64,000 nucleotides of DNA from Flavobacteriales bacterium (GTDB lineage: Bacteria; Bacteroidota; Bacteroidia; Flavobacteriales_F; PHOS-HE28), in assembly GCA_016699575.1 (NCBI GenBank), contig CP064979.1, positions 62,001 to 126,000 of the forward strand. Direction: 5' to 3'. This document shows positions 23,702-33,300 of this stretch, in pieces. A model generated the notes under the pieces. The model worked only from the letters and a program-made list of their open reading frames with translations, did no database searches and was not told where the DNA came from. The stretch's first letter is position 1. Each line of letters opens with the position of its first letter. The translations under genes and the position numbers were made by a program.

Positions 23702-25282
23702 ATGAAGATCCACGGCGCAACCCTCACCTGCGCAGCACTCTGGGGCGCAACAGCCTTGGCACAATGCGACATCACCGCAACTGCCGTTCCTGCGGTCATT
23801 GCAGCAGGACAGACCGCGCAACTGAGCGCCTTCGGCGGCAACTTCCACCAGTGGAGCCCCGCCATCGGATTGTCGTCCACGTCGGGCCAGTTCGTCGATG
23901 CGTCCCCTACGGTCACCACCACCTACACCGTGAGCGCCGTTTGCCCATGGCTGGAAGTGTCCATGGGGTTCAGGCATGTGCTGGCCATCCACGAGGACCA
24001 TACGCTGTGGGCATGGGGGTACAACGGTTCCGGCCAGCTCGGCACCGGCGGCACCAACACGGAGCCCTCGCCCGTGCAGATCGGCACGGACAACGATTGG
24101 GTGGCGGTGGCAGCCGGCAACGGACACAGCGTGGCGCTGAAAAGCAACGGCACGATGTGGGCATGGGGCGAGAACCTCTACGGCCAAGTGGGCCAGGGAA
24201 CGGACCTGTTCGTGCTGGAGCCGTTGCAAGTGGGCACGGACACGGATTGGTGGCAGGTGGCGGCCGGGTCGCGGCACACGATCGCACTTCGCACCTCGGG
24301 AACGCTCTGGGGCTGGGGCGAGAACGCATCGGGGCAACTGGGCGACGGCACCTTCGTGAACCATCCTACGCCGTTCCCGTGCGGCACGGCCACGGACTGG
24401 ACGGATATTGATGCCCAGGGCTTCCACTCCATGGGCTTGAAGAACGCGAGCAGCACGCTGTGGGTGTGGGGCGACAACAACTACGGACAAGTCGGCAACG
24501 GTTCAGGCACCAGCGAAGGTTTGCCCGTGCAGGTGCTGACGAACTGCAGCAGCATGAGCGCGGGCTATTACTACTGCATGGCCATCAAGACCGATGGCAG
24601 CCTTTGGGCATGGGGCAACAACGTCAGCCACGAACTGGGCCAGGGCAACAACATGACGGAACCGCTGCCGGTGCAGGTCGGCACGGCCAACGACTGGTCC
24701 ATGGTGGACGCCGGGTTCGAGCACACCTTGGGCATCCGGTCGGTCGCGAATATGTACGCTTGGGGTGCGAACCAGCAAGGTGAACTCGGCACCGGTGACA
24801 ACCTCCCCTTGGCCGTGCCCACTTTCATCACGAACGACCGGAGCAGTGTTCATGCTGGGAACGGCTCCAGCTTGGGAAGGCTCACCAATGGAACGCTGCT
24901 CGGCTGGGGCGGCAATGCCGATGGTCAGTTGGGCAACGGGAACACCGCCAATACCAACACGCCCGTGACGGTTATCGGTAGCACAGGCAGCGCAAGTGTC
25001 ACGGTAACCGTGGGACCAGTGGGACTGCTCGAGACCAACGCGTTCGACAACACGAACCCATGGCCCAACCCGGTTGCGCAAGGCTCGTTACTGAACGTTG
25101 ACCTCCGCACTGCCGCCTCGTTGGTCATCCGCGACGTGTCGGGCCGCGCGGTGTTGCAGTTCGACCAACCGGGCACTCGATGGCAGGTGAGCACAGCTGG
25201 GCTCTCACCGGGATCGTATGTGATCACAGGCCAGCATGCCAGTGCCGGGGTGCGATGGTCGAAAGCGTTCGTTGTGCAGTGA
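23702..25282 (+). CDS. RCC1-repeat secreted protein with T9SS type A sorting domain
   Basis: This 526-residue protein has a signal peptide (cleavage near ALAQ) and an N-terminal beta domain (about 20-80). About seven RCC1-type repeats of roughly 50 residues follow (LWAWGYNGSGQLGTG, MWAWGENLYGQVGQG, LWGWGENASGQLGDG and so on), predicted to form a beta-propeller. The last 75 residues (WPNPVAQGSLLNVDL through WSKAFVVQ) have the form of a type A T9SS sorting domain, so the protein should cross the outer membrane and be anchored or released. Bacterial RCC1 propellers are of unknown function, mostly protein binding. The frame extends upstream, but the signal peptide fixes the start. Confidence 0.88.
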   Translation: MKIHGATLTCAALWGATALAQCDITATAVPAVIAAGQTAQLSAFGGNFHQWSPAIGLSSTSGQFVDASPTVTTTYTVSAVCPWLEVSMGFRHVLAIHEDHTLWAWGYNGSGQLGTGGTNTEPSPVQIGTDNDWVAVAAGNGHSVALKSNGTMWAWGENLYGQVGQGTDLFVLEPLQVGTDTDWWQVAAGSRHTIALRTSGTLWGWGENASGQLGDGTFVNHPTPFPCGTATDWTDIDAQGFHSMGLKNASSTLWVWGDNNYGQVGNGSGTSEGLPVQVLTNCSSMSAGYYYCMAIKTDGSLWAWGNNVSHELGQGNNMTEPLPVQVGTANDWSMVDAGFEHTLGIRSVANMYAWGANQQGELGTGDNLPLAVPTFITNDRSSVHAGNGSSLGRLTNGTLLGWGGNADGQLGNGNTANTNTPVTVIGSTGSASVTVTVGPVGLLETNAFDNTNPWPNPVAQGSLLNVDLRTAASLVIRDVSGRAVLQFDQPGTRWQVSTAGLSPGSYVITGQHASAGVRWSKAFVVQ

Positions 25283-25610
25283 GGACTGCCTGAGGCAGGG
25301 AACGACAAGACCGACGGATGCACACCACCGTATGAAGGTGCGCGTGCCGTTCCACTTGCTCATCGGAGGGCTCGCCTCCGATGGTCAAACCTGAGCCAGT
25401 CGCCGGACTTTTTTCGAGGGCCTCTTGAGCCATTGCCTTCTGTCCCGTCATCGCAGGTCAGCGCGGCTTTTCTAGGCACGAGGGGGCAGAAGTTCCATCC
25501 ATAACTTCCGGCTGATTTCCAGAAACCGACTGACGCCGGTTGGGTGAGCTGACGATCGCTCGTCCGTTCAACACCATGGCCATCACAACACGACCAACAA
25601 CCAACCCCAC
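25283..25610. other. Intergenic stretch with hairpins
   Basis: No gene is supported in these 328 bases. They hold a weak CTGCC-TGA-GGCAG hairpin at 25286-25298 and a perfect 9-bp stem at 25361-25383 (CATCGGAGG, loop GCTCG). The latter may act as a terminator for the RCC1 gene, although no T-tract follows it. Confidence 0.5.
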
Positions 25611-25868
25611 ATGACACACCTCACCTACCACGACGCCAAAAAGCGGTTCGCCGAGATCCGTGAAGAGATAAATAAGCTCCAACTGGAGGCAGAACAGATC
25701 CTTCTCGCACATCAAGACCAGTCCAAGGCTGAAGGCAATGGCCAATGTGCCCACTACGAGAAATGTCATTGTGAGCGATACTATCATGGCAACGGTGGAC
25801 CTGGTGTTTGTGGTAGCATCTACAAGGACACGTGGTGTGGGCACTATGCGTCTGAACATGCTTTCTGA
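25611..25868 (+). CDS. Small Cys/His-rich protein, possible zinc binder
   Basis: This 85-residue protein has a helical N-terminus predicted to form a coiled coil (FAEIREEINKLQLEAEQILL). A compact C-terminal region follows, with cysteines at 46, 52, 54, 67 and 76 and histidines at 48, 53, 59, 78 and 83. The spacing suggests a zinc-binding or disulfide-linked knuckle. I do not recognise the family. The opposite strand is open over a longer stretch, but that frame has no family-like features. Lower GC than the neighbours hints at acquisition. Confidence 0.5.
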   Translation: MTHLTYHDAKKRFAEIREEINKLQLEAEQILLAHQDQSKAEGNGQCAHYEKCHCERYYHGNGGPGVCGSIYKDTWCGHYASEHAF

Positions 25869-25901
25869 CCCTGAGCTAGTGCGCATTCAGGACCCGAGTT
25901 C

Positions 25902-26426
25902 ATGCGCCCGCAGCTGCGGCTCATTGTGAGATCCCTGCTCCCGTTGATGCTGGTTGCTTCGTTGGTCGCTCGCGGCCAGGACACCGCCTTCGTGGCGCCG
26001 CACCAGGTGAAGAAGGAACTTGGGCTGCTGGCCGGCTACAACAAGGAGATCGGCGCTGAGGACGGCGGTCCGATCCACATGGCTGAATTGGGCGTGGTGC
26101 GTGGCAAGTATGGTGGTCGCCATCCGATCGCAACGGCAACGCATGCATCGGTGCAATTCGGCCTGCACGACGACCGTCCGGTGCTGGCGCCGCGCGTTGG
26201 CGCTTGGGCAGCGTTCCTCTTCAGTGTCGGAGCGGAACTAGCCTACTACACCGACTTCAACGAAGGTGCACTGGTTCTCTCACCCGGGTTCGGTTTGTTC
26301 GCCTACCCGCTCAACGTTGCCATCAAGCCGAACATCCACCTCATTGGCGGCGACTTCCGTCCGGCCGGTGGCGGCACGTTTTCGATCACGTACCGGTTGG
26401 TGTCGTTCAAGCGGGTCCGATCGTGA
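25902..26426 (+). CDS. Secreted beta-barrel-like protein, unknown
   Basis: This 174-residue protein has a signal peptide (LLPLMLVASLVARGQ). Alternating hydrophobic strands rich in Gly, Tyr and Phe follow, and the end, FSITYRLVSFKRV, has amphipathic strands as in small outer-membrane barrels. No family is recognised. It converges with the LRR gene; the stops are 18 bp apart. Confidence 0.6.
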   Translation: MRPQLRLIVRSLLPLMLVASLVARGQDTAFVAPHQVKKELGLLAGYNKEIGAEDGGPIHMAELGVVRGKYGGRHPIATATHASVQFGLHDDRPVLAPRVGAWAAFLFSVGAELAYYTDFNEGALVLSPGFGLFAYPLNVAIKPNIHLIGGDFRPAGGGTFSITYRLVSFKRVRS

Positions 26427-26444
26427 ACCGATCTGCCCCCTGCT

Positions 26445-29099
26445 CTACCGCTTCACGACCCCCTGCACCACGCGGCGGCCATCGCTGTACACCACACTCA
26501 CGAGGTAGAGTCCGCTACGGAGATCGTCCAGGTGCAAAACGTGTGGTGCGCCGGCCAGCTTCTGCGAGCTGATCAAGCGGCCGTCCACCGCATGCATCTC
26601 CAACACCGCTCCAGGACCGCTCACCAGCACGTTCAGCAGATCCTCCACCGGGTTCGGATAGACGCTGAAGCCATCGCCTTCGTTCGCCCCCACTCCCACG
26701 GACAAGTCAACGGTAAAGACGGCCGGGGGTGTGACGATCGGCTCGTTGAAGTCGAAGTAGATGTTGGCCACGTTCGCTACCTGGTCACCGTTCTGCAGGG
26801 TGCTCACCGGGGCCATCCGGAACTTCACAAAGCCATGGCTGCCGGGTTCATCGCTGGCACTGTCGGGCAGGTTGATCGGGTCCATCACGAAGTGAAGCAC
26901 GCCTTGGTGGATGTACCAATCCGTTGTGTGTGAGGTGCTCACCAGTTCCATGGTGCTCCAGAGAAGGTCCGTGCTCAGCGTATCGGTGATGATGACGCGC
27001 TCCGCTGGGAACGTGCCGGTATTCTGGAAACGGATGGTGTATTCGAGCTTGGTCCCGGCCAGCACTTGCGCCGGGCTCACGGCTTCGGGCAGCACCTGCT
27101 TGTCGTTCGGGTCGTACGCGCCTACGACCATTCCTGTCCATGCCAGCGAATTGTCCGCTGGCGTGGTGTCCTGAACACTGGGCGTAGCGGTGAAGAGGTG
27201 CGCGAGCGGAGTGCCGATGGCCACACCAGCATCGGTGTTGAGCGTCACCACGGTCCCCCAGGAGCCGCCGACCGGAACAGTGGCGGACCAGGTGGCATTG
27301 TTGCCCGCTTGCGTATCGGGTGCTGTACTGCTGCTCACCCAGGTCTGCGTGGCATCGAACGTGAAGGCCATGTTGGCAACGGCGGGCTCCGTTCCGATGT
27401 TCTCCACGGTGAGGTACACCGTGTTGTCGAAGCCGGGCCGCGCCGGCATCGTCGTAAGGTCCACTACCAGATCGTACACGCCGGGAATGGCCTGGTATCC
27501 GATGTCGTTCAAGGAGTCGATCTGCAACGGGGTTAACGTGATGTTCGCGGGTGCAGTGGTGCGAGTGTGGTACTGCACGTCCTGGCCATCGAGCATGAAG
27601 GTGCCAGCAACCATGGGCAGCACATAGTTGCCCGTTGCATCGGGGCTGGTGAGGAAACCGCCGGGCTGCGCTTCGATGACGGCATTGGTGAAAGCCGGCT
27701 CACCCGGGTCCTTGACACCATTGCCATTGGTGTCGTTGAACACCGTACCCGTGATGGCCTCAGCACTGAACGGACAGGGCGAGAGCACGTTGCACACCGT
27801 GAGCGGGAAACCCAAGTTGCTGGACACGGCGCTGTAAGATGCGGGCACGTTGGGCAGGCAGATCACGTTGGTGTTGTTGCAAACGATGCCGGACAGCGAA
27901 TTCGGCAGCACCGGCAAGCACGCGATGGGATTGTCGGCGCAGAGGAGGTTCTGCAATTGCGCGGGCAACGCAGGAAGGTCGGTCAACAGGTTTTGTCCGC
28001 AGTTGAGCAGGCTGAGCGAGTCAGGCAACACCGGCAGGCCGGTCAACTGGTTGTTGAAGCAGAAGAGCGTGGTGAGGCCATTGGGCAACGCTGGAAGGCT
28101 GGACAGCCCATTGTTGGCAGCATAGAGCACGACCAGCGTGGAGGGAAGCGCTGGCAGGGTGCCGATGGGATTGTTGGGGCATGTGAGGTTCTGCAACGCC
28201 GCCGGCAGTGCAGGCAGGCCAGCGAGTTGGTTGCTATAGCACGTGAGCTGGAGCAGCGAATCCGGCAACGTCGGCAGCGCGTTGAGCTGGTTCTGGACGC
28301 AACTGAGCATGCGCATGGCGTTGGGCAGCGCTGGCATCACGCTGATGCTGTTCTGATCGCAATCCAATTCGCGCAAACTGGCAGGCAATGCCGGCAAAGC
28401 GGTCAGCTGGTTGGCCGCGCAAGTAAGCAACGACAACGAGGCCGGCAGTGCGGATACTGCCGTTATCATGTTGTTGTCACATGACAAACGGTCAAGCGCT
28501 GCCGGCAATGGACCCAATGTTCCTGTGATCGAGTTGTTGTTGCACAGCAGCACCTCCAAAGATGCCGGCAGCAGCGGTAAGCTGGTGAGCAGGTTGTACA
28601 TGCACGCCAGCTGGGTAAGCGTGCTGGGGAGCGCGGGCAACGCCACCAACCCGTTGTTGAAGCAAAACAGCCATTCGAGCCCAAGCGGTAGAGCAGGCAA
28701 CGATGCGAGTGCATTGTCCTGGCATTGCAAGACCACTAGGCTACTTGGCAGGTTTGTGAACGCGGTGATCCCGTTGGATTGGCACTGCAGCTCCTGGATG
28801 GCGTCCGGCAATACCGGCATGCTGGTGAGGTAGTTGTTGGAGCAGACCAGCGTCTGCAAGCCAGTGAAATACTGTACTCCATTGAGGTCTGTTAAACCTG
28901 CTCCTGCAACGTTCATGTAGGTGAGCGCCGCCACGGACGGATGCAGCGTGTCGAGCACGGCACCGTTCATGGCGGCCGGCACCATCAAGGAAAGACGCGC
29001 AGCAAATGCAGGGTCCGGCACGGTGAACTGGGCCGCAGTGCGCGTGTTCACGATGAATACGAGGAGGAAGGCGGGAACAACAAGGCGCTGCAGGTTCAT
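26445..29099 (-). CDS. LPxLP leucine-rich repeat protein with T9SS sorting domain
   Basis: This 884-residue protein starts with a signal peptide (cleavage near TAAQ). It carries about 17 leucine-rich repeats of 20 residues (about 85-420; consensus L-x-x-L-x-C-x-x-N-x-L-x-x-LP-x-LP), the short class known from YopM/IpaH effectors. A SdrD-B-like domain follows (about 450-520, TGTVFNDTNGNGVKDPGEP), then DUF11/DUF7619-type beta domains (YDPNDKQVLPEAVSPAQVL). A type A T9SS sorting tail (VYPNPVEDLLNVLV) closes the protein. It is predicted to be cell-surface or released; the ligand is unknown. A TATTTTGG promoter-like element lies 56 bases upstream. Confidence 0.9.
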   Translation of the reverse strand: MNLQRLVVPAFLLVFIVNTRTAAQFTVPDPAFAARLSLMVPAAMNGAVLDTLHPSVAALTYMNVAGAGLTDLNGVQYFTGLQTLVCSNNYLTSMPVLPDAIQELQCQSNGITAFTNLPSSLVVLQCQDNALASLPALPLGLEWLFCFNNGLVALPALPSTLTQLACMYNLLTSLPLLPASLEVLLCNNNSITGTLGPLPAALDRLSCDNNMITAVSALPASLSLLTCAANQLTALPALPASLRELDCDQNSISVMPALPNAMRMLSCVQNQLNALPTLPDSLLQLTCYSNQLAGLPALPAALQNLTCPNNPIGTLPALPSTLVVLYAANNGLSSLPALPNGLTTLFCFNNQLTGLPVLPDSLSLLNCGQNLLTDLPALPAQLQNLLCADNPIACLPVLPNSLSGIVCNNTNVICLPNVPASYSAVSSNLGFPLTVCNVLSPCPFSAEAITGTVFNDTNGNGVKDPGEPAFTNAVIEAQPGGFLTSPDATGNYVLPMVAGTFMLDGQDVQYHTRTTAPANITLTPLQIDSLNDIGYQAIPGVYDLVVDLTTMPARPGFDNTVYLTVENIGTEPAVANMAFTFDATQTWVSSSTAPDTQAGNNATWSATVPVGGSWGTVVTLNTDAGVAIGTPLAHLFTATPSVQDTTPADNSLAWTGMVVGAYDPNDKQVLPEAVSPAQVLAGTKLEYTIRFQNTGTFPAERVIITDTLSTDLLWSTMELVSTSHTTDWYIHQGVLHFVMDPINLPDSASDEPGSHGFVKFRMAPVSTLQNGDQVANVANIYFDFNEPIVTPPAVFTVDLSVGVGANEGDGFSVYPNPVEDLLNVLVSGPGAVLEMHAVDGRLISSQKLAGAPHVLHLDDLRSGLYLVSVVYSDGRRVVQGVVKR

Positions 29100-29154
29100 G
29101 GTACAGGTCTGGTGGTGACGAGACGTTAACGCCTCTGCATCCGTTGCACTGGCC

Positions 29155-29162
29155 CCAAAATA
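29155..29162 (-). promoter_or_regulatory. Candidate -7 promoter element of the LRR gene
   Basis: On the minus strand GGC-TATTTTGG lies 56 bases before the LRR gene start and matches the recurring TA(C/T)TTT(C/G)G element. No spaced TTG was found. Confidence 0.4.
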
Positions 29163-29297
29163 GCCGCAGCGCCGGGTTCAGCACGGCGCTTTTTCGGCTT
29201 GTACCGGCGGTGCAGGATGAAGCGGTGTCCCAGCGCTGCCCGCGGAGTTCAACTTGGTGGGGGATCACGTGGGCTAAGTGCAGCCAAGAACGTAGGA

Positions 29298-29319
29298 AGC
29301 CCGACCATAAGGCCGGGCT
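29298..29319 (-). terminator. Hairpin downstream of the small secreted protein gene
   Basis: AGCCCGACC and GGCCGGGCT form a 9-bp stem with one mismatch and a 4-base loop. It lies about 45 bases after the stop of the minus-strand gene ending at 29365, in the gap before the LRR gene promoter. Confidence 0.4.
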
Positions 29320-29364
29320 CCCCGCGCACGATGCGCCACGTTCAGGGACGCAACGTGCGATCCG

Positions 29365-29757
29365 TTACTTCTTCGGCGTCACTTCGGTCTTGGCCGGCTG
29401 GTCAGCGCACCACGTTAGCCACTTGGTGTACTGGTCCAAGGTCAGCACTTCTTTCACCTGCGCCTCGTGCTTGTCGGTGATCTTCGCTTTGGTTTCAACC
29501 GACTTAGTTGCTTCAGCAGCGGTGCACTCCTTCTTGTGCGAAGCTTGGATGTCACGCACCTTGCCCATCTGTTCGGGCGTTAGGCCGAGCGAGTTCATGG
29601 CCTCGGGAGTGGTGCGGGAGAGGCAATCGTCGTGGCCGTCGGTGACGATGGCTTCCGCCGTGGTAGCGGTTGCGGTGTTCTCGGCCACCAAGGTCGATTG
29701 GGCCGTTGCGGCGATGCTCATGAGCACCAAGGCCGCAGGAAGGAGAATGTTCTTCAT
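29365..29757 (-). CDS. Small secreted protein, Spy/EF-hand-like helical
   Basis: This 130-residue protein has a signal peptide (KNILLPAALVLMSIAATAQ). The helical mature part has the pattern LGLTPEQMGKVRDIQASHKK ... LTLDQYTKWL, as in small periplasmic Spy/LTXXQ-type proteins. Two or three cysteines (DDCLSRTT, KKECTAA, WCADQ) may form disulfides. Its role is unknown; a periplasmic chaperone or metal-binding role is possible. The start is set at the signal peptide methionine, since an earlier in-frame start adds 15 non-signal residues. Confidence 0.68.
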   Translation of the reverse strand: MKNILLPAALVLMSIAATAQSTLVAENTATATTAEAIVTDGHDDCLSRTTPEAMNSLGLTPEQMGKVRDIQASHKKECTAAEATKSVETKAKITDKHEAQVKEVLTLDQYTKWLTWCADQPAKTEVTPKK

Positions 29758-29971
29758 GGTTCCGTTGTTTTTGGGTCCGTGGTTGTGCCAGGCGAAGCGC
29801 AACCGGTGTTCCAGTTACGGACGAACCACCTGGAACCCTTTACCTGCAAAGCTCTCAAGCGTCCACGCCGGGCAACGCTACCCTGACATGTTGGGGCCGA
29901 GGCACCCCGCGCGGGAGGAACGATCACCACGGTCGGTCACAGCAGCCTCGGCCATCGCAACCGAGGCCCGG

Positions 29972-32900
29972 TTACCTCAGCACCGTCACATGTCCGAAGA
30001 TCCTGTGGTCCTCCTGGTACGGCATGCGGTACACGAGGCGGTACGGATACACACCGTCCTGCACGATGTCGCCGTTGTACGTGCCGTCCCAAGGGCTGCG
30101 CGGATCGGTGCCAGTGTGGATCAGTTCACCCCAACGGTTGAAGATGTAGATCAGGTACGCTTCGGGCAAACACTCGCTGTGCATGGTCCATACGTCGTTC
30201 ACCGCGTCGCCGTCCGGGGTGAAGGCATTGGGCACGAAGACACCGCAGGAGTCGGTGCAATCGTCCAGGTCGATGGTGTCGACCACCGTTACCACGCCAC
30301 AGCTCAGCGTTGCTTGCAGGGTCACATAGGCGGTTCCTTCGCTGGTGTAGAAGACCTCGGGGTTGAACGCTTGAGTGTTGCCTGCGCCGCCACCGAAATC
30401 CCACTGCACATCAATGAGCACTGAGTCGGCCAGCACACTGAAATACGCCGGGTCCTGCACGCAATGGGCTTCGCTCACGATGTGCGCTTCGCAGAGGCAG
30501 TGCACCGTGTCCACCAACACCGTGGCCGTGCCGGTGCATCCGTTGGCATCGGTCACTTCAACCATGTACGTGCCGCTGTCCGCCACGGCTGTCGGGTCGC
30601 TCACCGGTATACCACCCACCGTGTAGGTGGCCGCCAGTCCGCCCAGCGCATAGAGCGCGGTGAGGTCGACGCTCTGCCACGGGCACAACTGGAACGATTG
30701 GTCAGGCCCTGCAGACGGGTTCGCGTTGAAGGCCAGTGCGACCAGCGCCGTGTCGGTGCAACCGAAACTGTTGGTGGCCACCAATTGATAGCTGCCCGCC
30801 AGGCTCACTGCGCTCGGGTCGGCAACCGCTGCGCCGTTCAGGGTCCACGCTGCAAGCAGGCCTGTCGTGCTGTATGCGGTGGTGAGGTCGAAAGGCACAC
30901 CGTTGCATGCTTGCTGCGACAGGTCAGGACCGAGCACAGGAACGGGGTCCACTGTCAGCTGGGCCACCGCCGTATCGCTGCATCCAAAGGTGTCGGCCAC
31001 CACCAGCTCGTAGGCACCCGCAGAGGTTGCATTGGTGGGTGCGGCCACTGCCACTCCTCCGCTATACCAGGCGACCGTATATCCGTTGGTGTTGAACAGC
31101 GCCGTAAGATCCGCCTGTCCACCACTGCAAATGGTGGTCGCTTGGTCTGGACCAACGACCGGGTTGGCATGCGTTACCACCGTTACGAACGCCGTGTCGG
31201 AGCATGCGTTGGGATCGGCCGCCACCAGCATGTATGCACCTGGCGCATCCACTTGGGCCGGATCCGCAACAGGCACACCGGCCAGTGTCCATTGGGTGGT
31301 GTAACCGGTGGTGATGAAGAAGGCCGTTAGATCGCTCGTTCCACCCTGGCAGATATCGTCGCTCGCATCAGGCCCCAGCGAGAACGGTGCTTGGTTGCTG
31401 AGCGTTACGACGGCCGTGTCGCCGCATCCTGCTGCATTCGTGGCCACCAGTTGGTAGTTCCCCGGAAGTGCAGCGGCGGTGGGATCAGCAACGGGTGCTC
31501 CGCCAAAGGTCCAAGTGGTCGAGAGGCCCACGGTGCTGTATGCACTGTTCAGATCGAACGCCAAGCCATTGCAGATCTGATGCACCTGATCCGGGCCGAG
31601 CACCGGTGAAGGATCAACCAAAATGACCACGTCGGCCGTGTCGCTGCAACCGAACGGGTCGCTGGCCGCCAGCGTGAACGAGCCAGCTGATGTGGTGTTC
31701 ACAGGCGGCGCAATGGCTGCACCACCCTGATACCAAGTGGAGACGGTGCCCGCCGTGTTGAACAACGTGGTCAAGTCGATGGAACTGCCGTCGCACAGGT
31801 TCACCGTCTGATCAGGCCCGAGGGCCGGCGGATAATGTACCACCAAGGCAACCACCGCCGTGTCGCCACATCCGTCCGAGTTCACACCTACAAGCTGGTA
31901 CAAACCATCGAGATCAACTGCGGTCGGGTCCGGTACAACGCTGCCGGCGAACGTCCACGTGGTGGTGAGCCCGGCGGTGGTGTAGAACGTTGTCAGGTCA
32001 ATGGTTCCGCCGAGGCAGACATCGGCGCTTTGGTCCGGCCCGAGTGATGGGGATGGCAGAACGGAGAGCGTAACATCAGCCGTGTCGCTGCAACCGTTGC
32101 CGGCTGAGGCGATCAGCTGGTACACACCCGGAGCGTAGGCCGCAGCTGCCGTTGCGTTGCTGATCGGTGTTCCGTTGAGCGTCCAATCGGTCGTTGTGCC
32201 TTGCAATGCAAAGAAGGAAGTCAGGTCCACAGCTTGAGCGCCTGTGCAGAGGGAGGTGCTGACGTTCGGTCCTAATGCAGGCGGTTGAATGATGTTCACC
32301 TCGAAAAAGGCCGAGTACCAACAGCCGTCCCATGGGTCGTAGGCATCAACGTAGTAGCTCCCCGCGACCGAAACAGCGTATGGGTCCGCAACGGGTTGGA
32401 ACCAGGGGTCCATCACACTGATGGTGTATCCGGACGGCTGGTAGTAGGACATGATATCGACCGTGCCACCGGCACAGACCGTCGAGGTCCCCCATGGAAT
32501 ACCGCCCGGGCACATGGGCGCGAAAAACGAGATGTCAAACCCACCGTTCTGACCATTGCCGTCGAACCAACCGGGTGTCCAGGTACCGTTCGGTCCGGTG
32601 CCTCCGTTCGCGCATGCCGTATCAACGACGGTGATGGTCCACGTACCATCGCCCCATTCGAAATCGAACACATCGAAGTTCCCACCCTGGGGTGTCCAGC
32701 TTCCGGTGAAGGGCGCTGTTCCTGTCGTGATGTTCGGCGGCCAGCCCCCCGGGTTGAACACCGTTCCAGTGTAGTTCTGACCACCCGCACCATTGAAGGC
32801 GGAGAGCAACAGGTCGGTGCCGACCGGAGACGTCAGGGTGATCTGCAGGGTCTGCGGATGGTCCGTGGTGATGTTGATGCCCAAGCCGGTGAGCGAAAAT

Positions 32901-33094
32901 CCCCAAGGGGTGCCGTACGGTTGAATGAACCCGATGCCCGACACATTGGCGGTGAAGACGCTCGTATCGCATTGCGGGATGGGCCCGCTGTTGAAGTAAT
33001 AAGTAGCGGGCTGGGCAACACCCGCCCCAAAAAACAGGCAGCACAGTACCACGGCCGCTTTGCGCCAAAGGCTTCTGGACCGGGGGGCTCCCAT
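29972..33094 (-). CDS. Giant repeat surface protein with gliding-motility-type T9SS C-terminal domain
   Basis: This 1040-residue protein has a signal peptide and then a proprotein-convertase P-like beta domain (about 30-195; LQITLTSPVGTDLLLSAFNG). A linker leads to eight tandem repeats of about 74 residues (about 285-900), each with a LGPDQ start, a Cys near residue 14 and a GCSDTA motif with a second Cys. The last 95 residues (VFVPNAFTPDGDAVNDVWTM and RWGELIHTG) are the gliding-motility-associated type B sorting domain. It is predicted to be exported by T9SS and held at the surface, probably as an adhesin. It is transcribed alone, with the next gene 286 bp upstream. Confidence 0.92.
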   Translation of the reverse strand: MGAPRSRSLWRKAAVVLCCLFFGAGVAQPATYYFNSGPIPQCDTSVFTANVSGIGFIQPYGTPWGFSLTGLGINITTDHPQTLQITLTSPVGTDLLLSAFNGAGGQNYTGTVFNPGGWPPNITTGTAPFTGSWTPQGGNFDVFDFEWGDGTWTITVVDTACANGGTGPNGTWTPGWFDGNGQNGGFDISFFAPMCPGGIPWGTSTVCAGGTVDIMSYYQPSGYTISVMDPWFQPVADPYAVSVAGSYYVDAYDPWDGCWYSAFFEVNIIQPPALGPNVSTSLCTGAQAVDLTSFFALQGTTTDWTLNGTPISNATAAAAYAPGVYQLIASAGNGCSDTADVTLSVLPSPSLGPDQSADVCLGGTIDLTTFYTTAGLTTTWTFAGSVVPDPTAVDLDGLYQLVGVNSDGCGDTAVVALVVHYPPALGPDQTVNLCDGSSIDLTTLFNTAGTVSTWYQGGAAIAPPVNTTSAGSFTLAASDPFGCSDTADVVILVDPSPVLGPDQVHQICNGLAFDLNSAYSTVGLSTTWTFGGAPVADPTAAALPGNYQLVATNAAGCGDTAVVTLSNQAPFSLGPDASDDICQGGTSDLTAFFITTGYTTQWTLAGVPVADPAQVDAPGAYMLVAADPNACSDTAFVTVVTHANPVVGPDQATTICSGGQADLTALFNTNGYTVAWYSGGVAVAAPTNATSAGAYELVVADTFGCSDTAVAQLTVDPVPVLGPDLSQQACNGVPFDLTTAYSTTGLLAAWTLNGAAVADPSAVSLAGSYQLVATNSFGCTDTALVALAFNANPSAGPDQSFQLCPWQSVDLTALYALGGLAATYTVGGIPVSDPTAVADSGTYMVEVTDANGCTGTATVLVDTVHCLCEAHIVSEAHCVQDPAYFSVLADSVLIDVQWDFGGGAGNTQAFNPEVFYTSEGTAYVTLQATLSCGVVTVVDTIDLDDCTDSCGVFVPNAFTPDGDAVNDVWTMHSECLPEAYLIYIFNRWGELIHTGTDPRSPWDGTYNGDIVQDGVYPYRLVYRMPYQEDHRIFGHVTVLR

Positions 33095-33229
33095 AGGACT
33101 TGTATTGCCGGGATAGACGGTGCAAACAACGATCAGTTGCCGACTGAACGTAGGTCCAGTGCAACTGACCGCGTGACCAGTACCGGCAACACCAACGCCA
33201 TTGCAACGTTGACAGATCGCCCTCGCCTG

Positions 33230-33300
33230 CTACTCCAACCCCAGCTTCGTCTGCTTGCCGGGGCTTTTGCCGAGCAGCGGATCGTCCGGGTGGCGCTCCA
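33230..33300 (-). repeat. Direct repeat copy B: orphan parC 3' end
   Basis: These 71 bases repeat the last 71 bases of parC (33855-33925) in the same orientation, with two mismatches. They include the codons for DDPLLGKSPGKQTKLGLE and the stop. The copy is not attached to any parC reading frame. It lies beyond the small low-GC segment, 136 bp before the gliding-type gene start. Confidence 0.9.

Noticed and set aside
25458..25886. 142-codon minus-strand frame opposite the small Cys/His-rich gene
   Set aside because: It has no signal or domain, and the plus-strand frame has an ATG start with coiled-coil and Cys/His structure.
29972..33094. Regular repeats that might be mistaken for a CRISPR or tandem-repeat array
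   Set aside because: They are 74-residue protein modules with diverged DNA sequence in one long reading frame.
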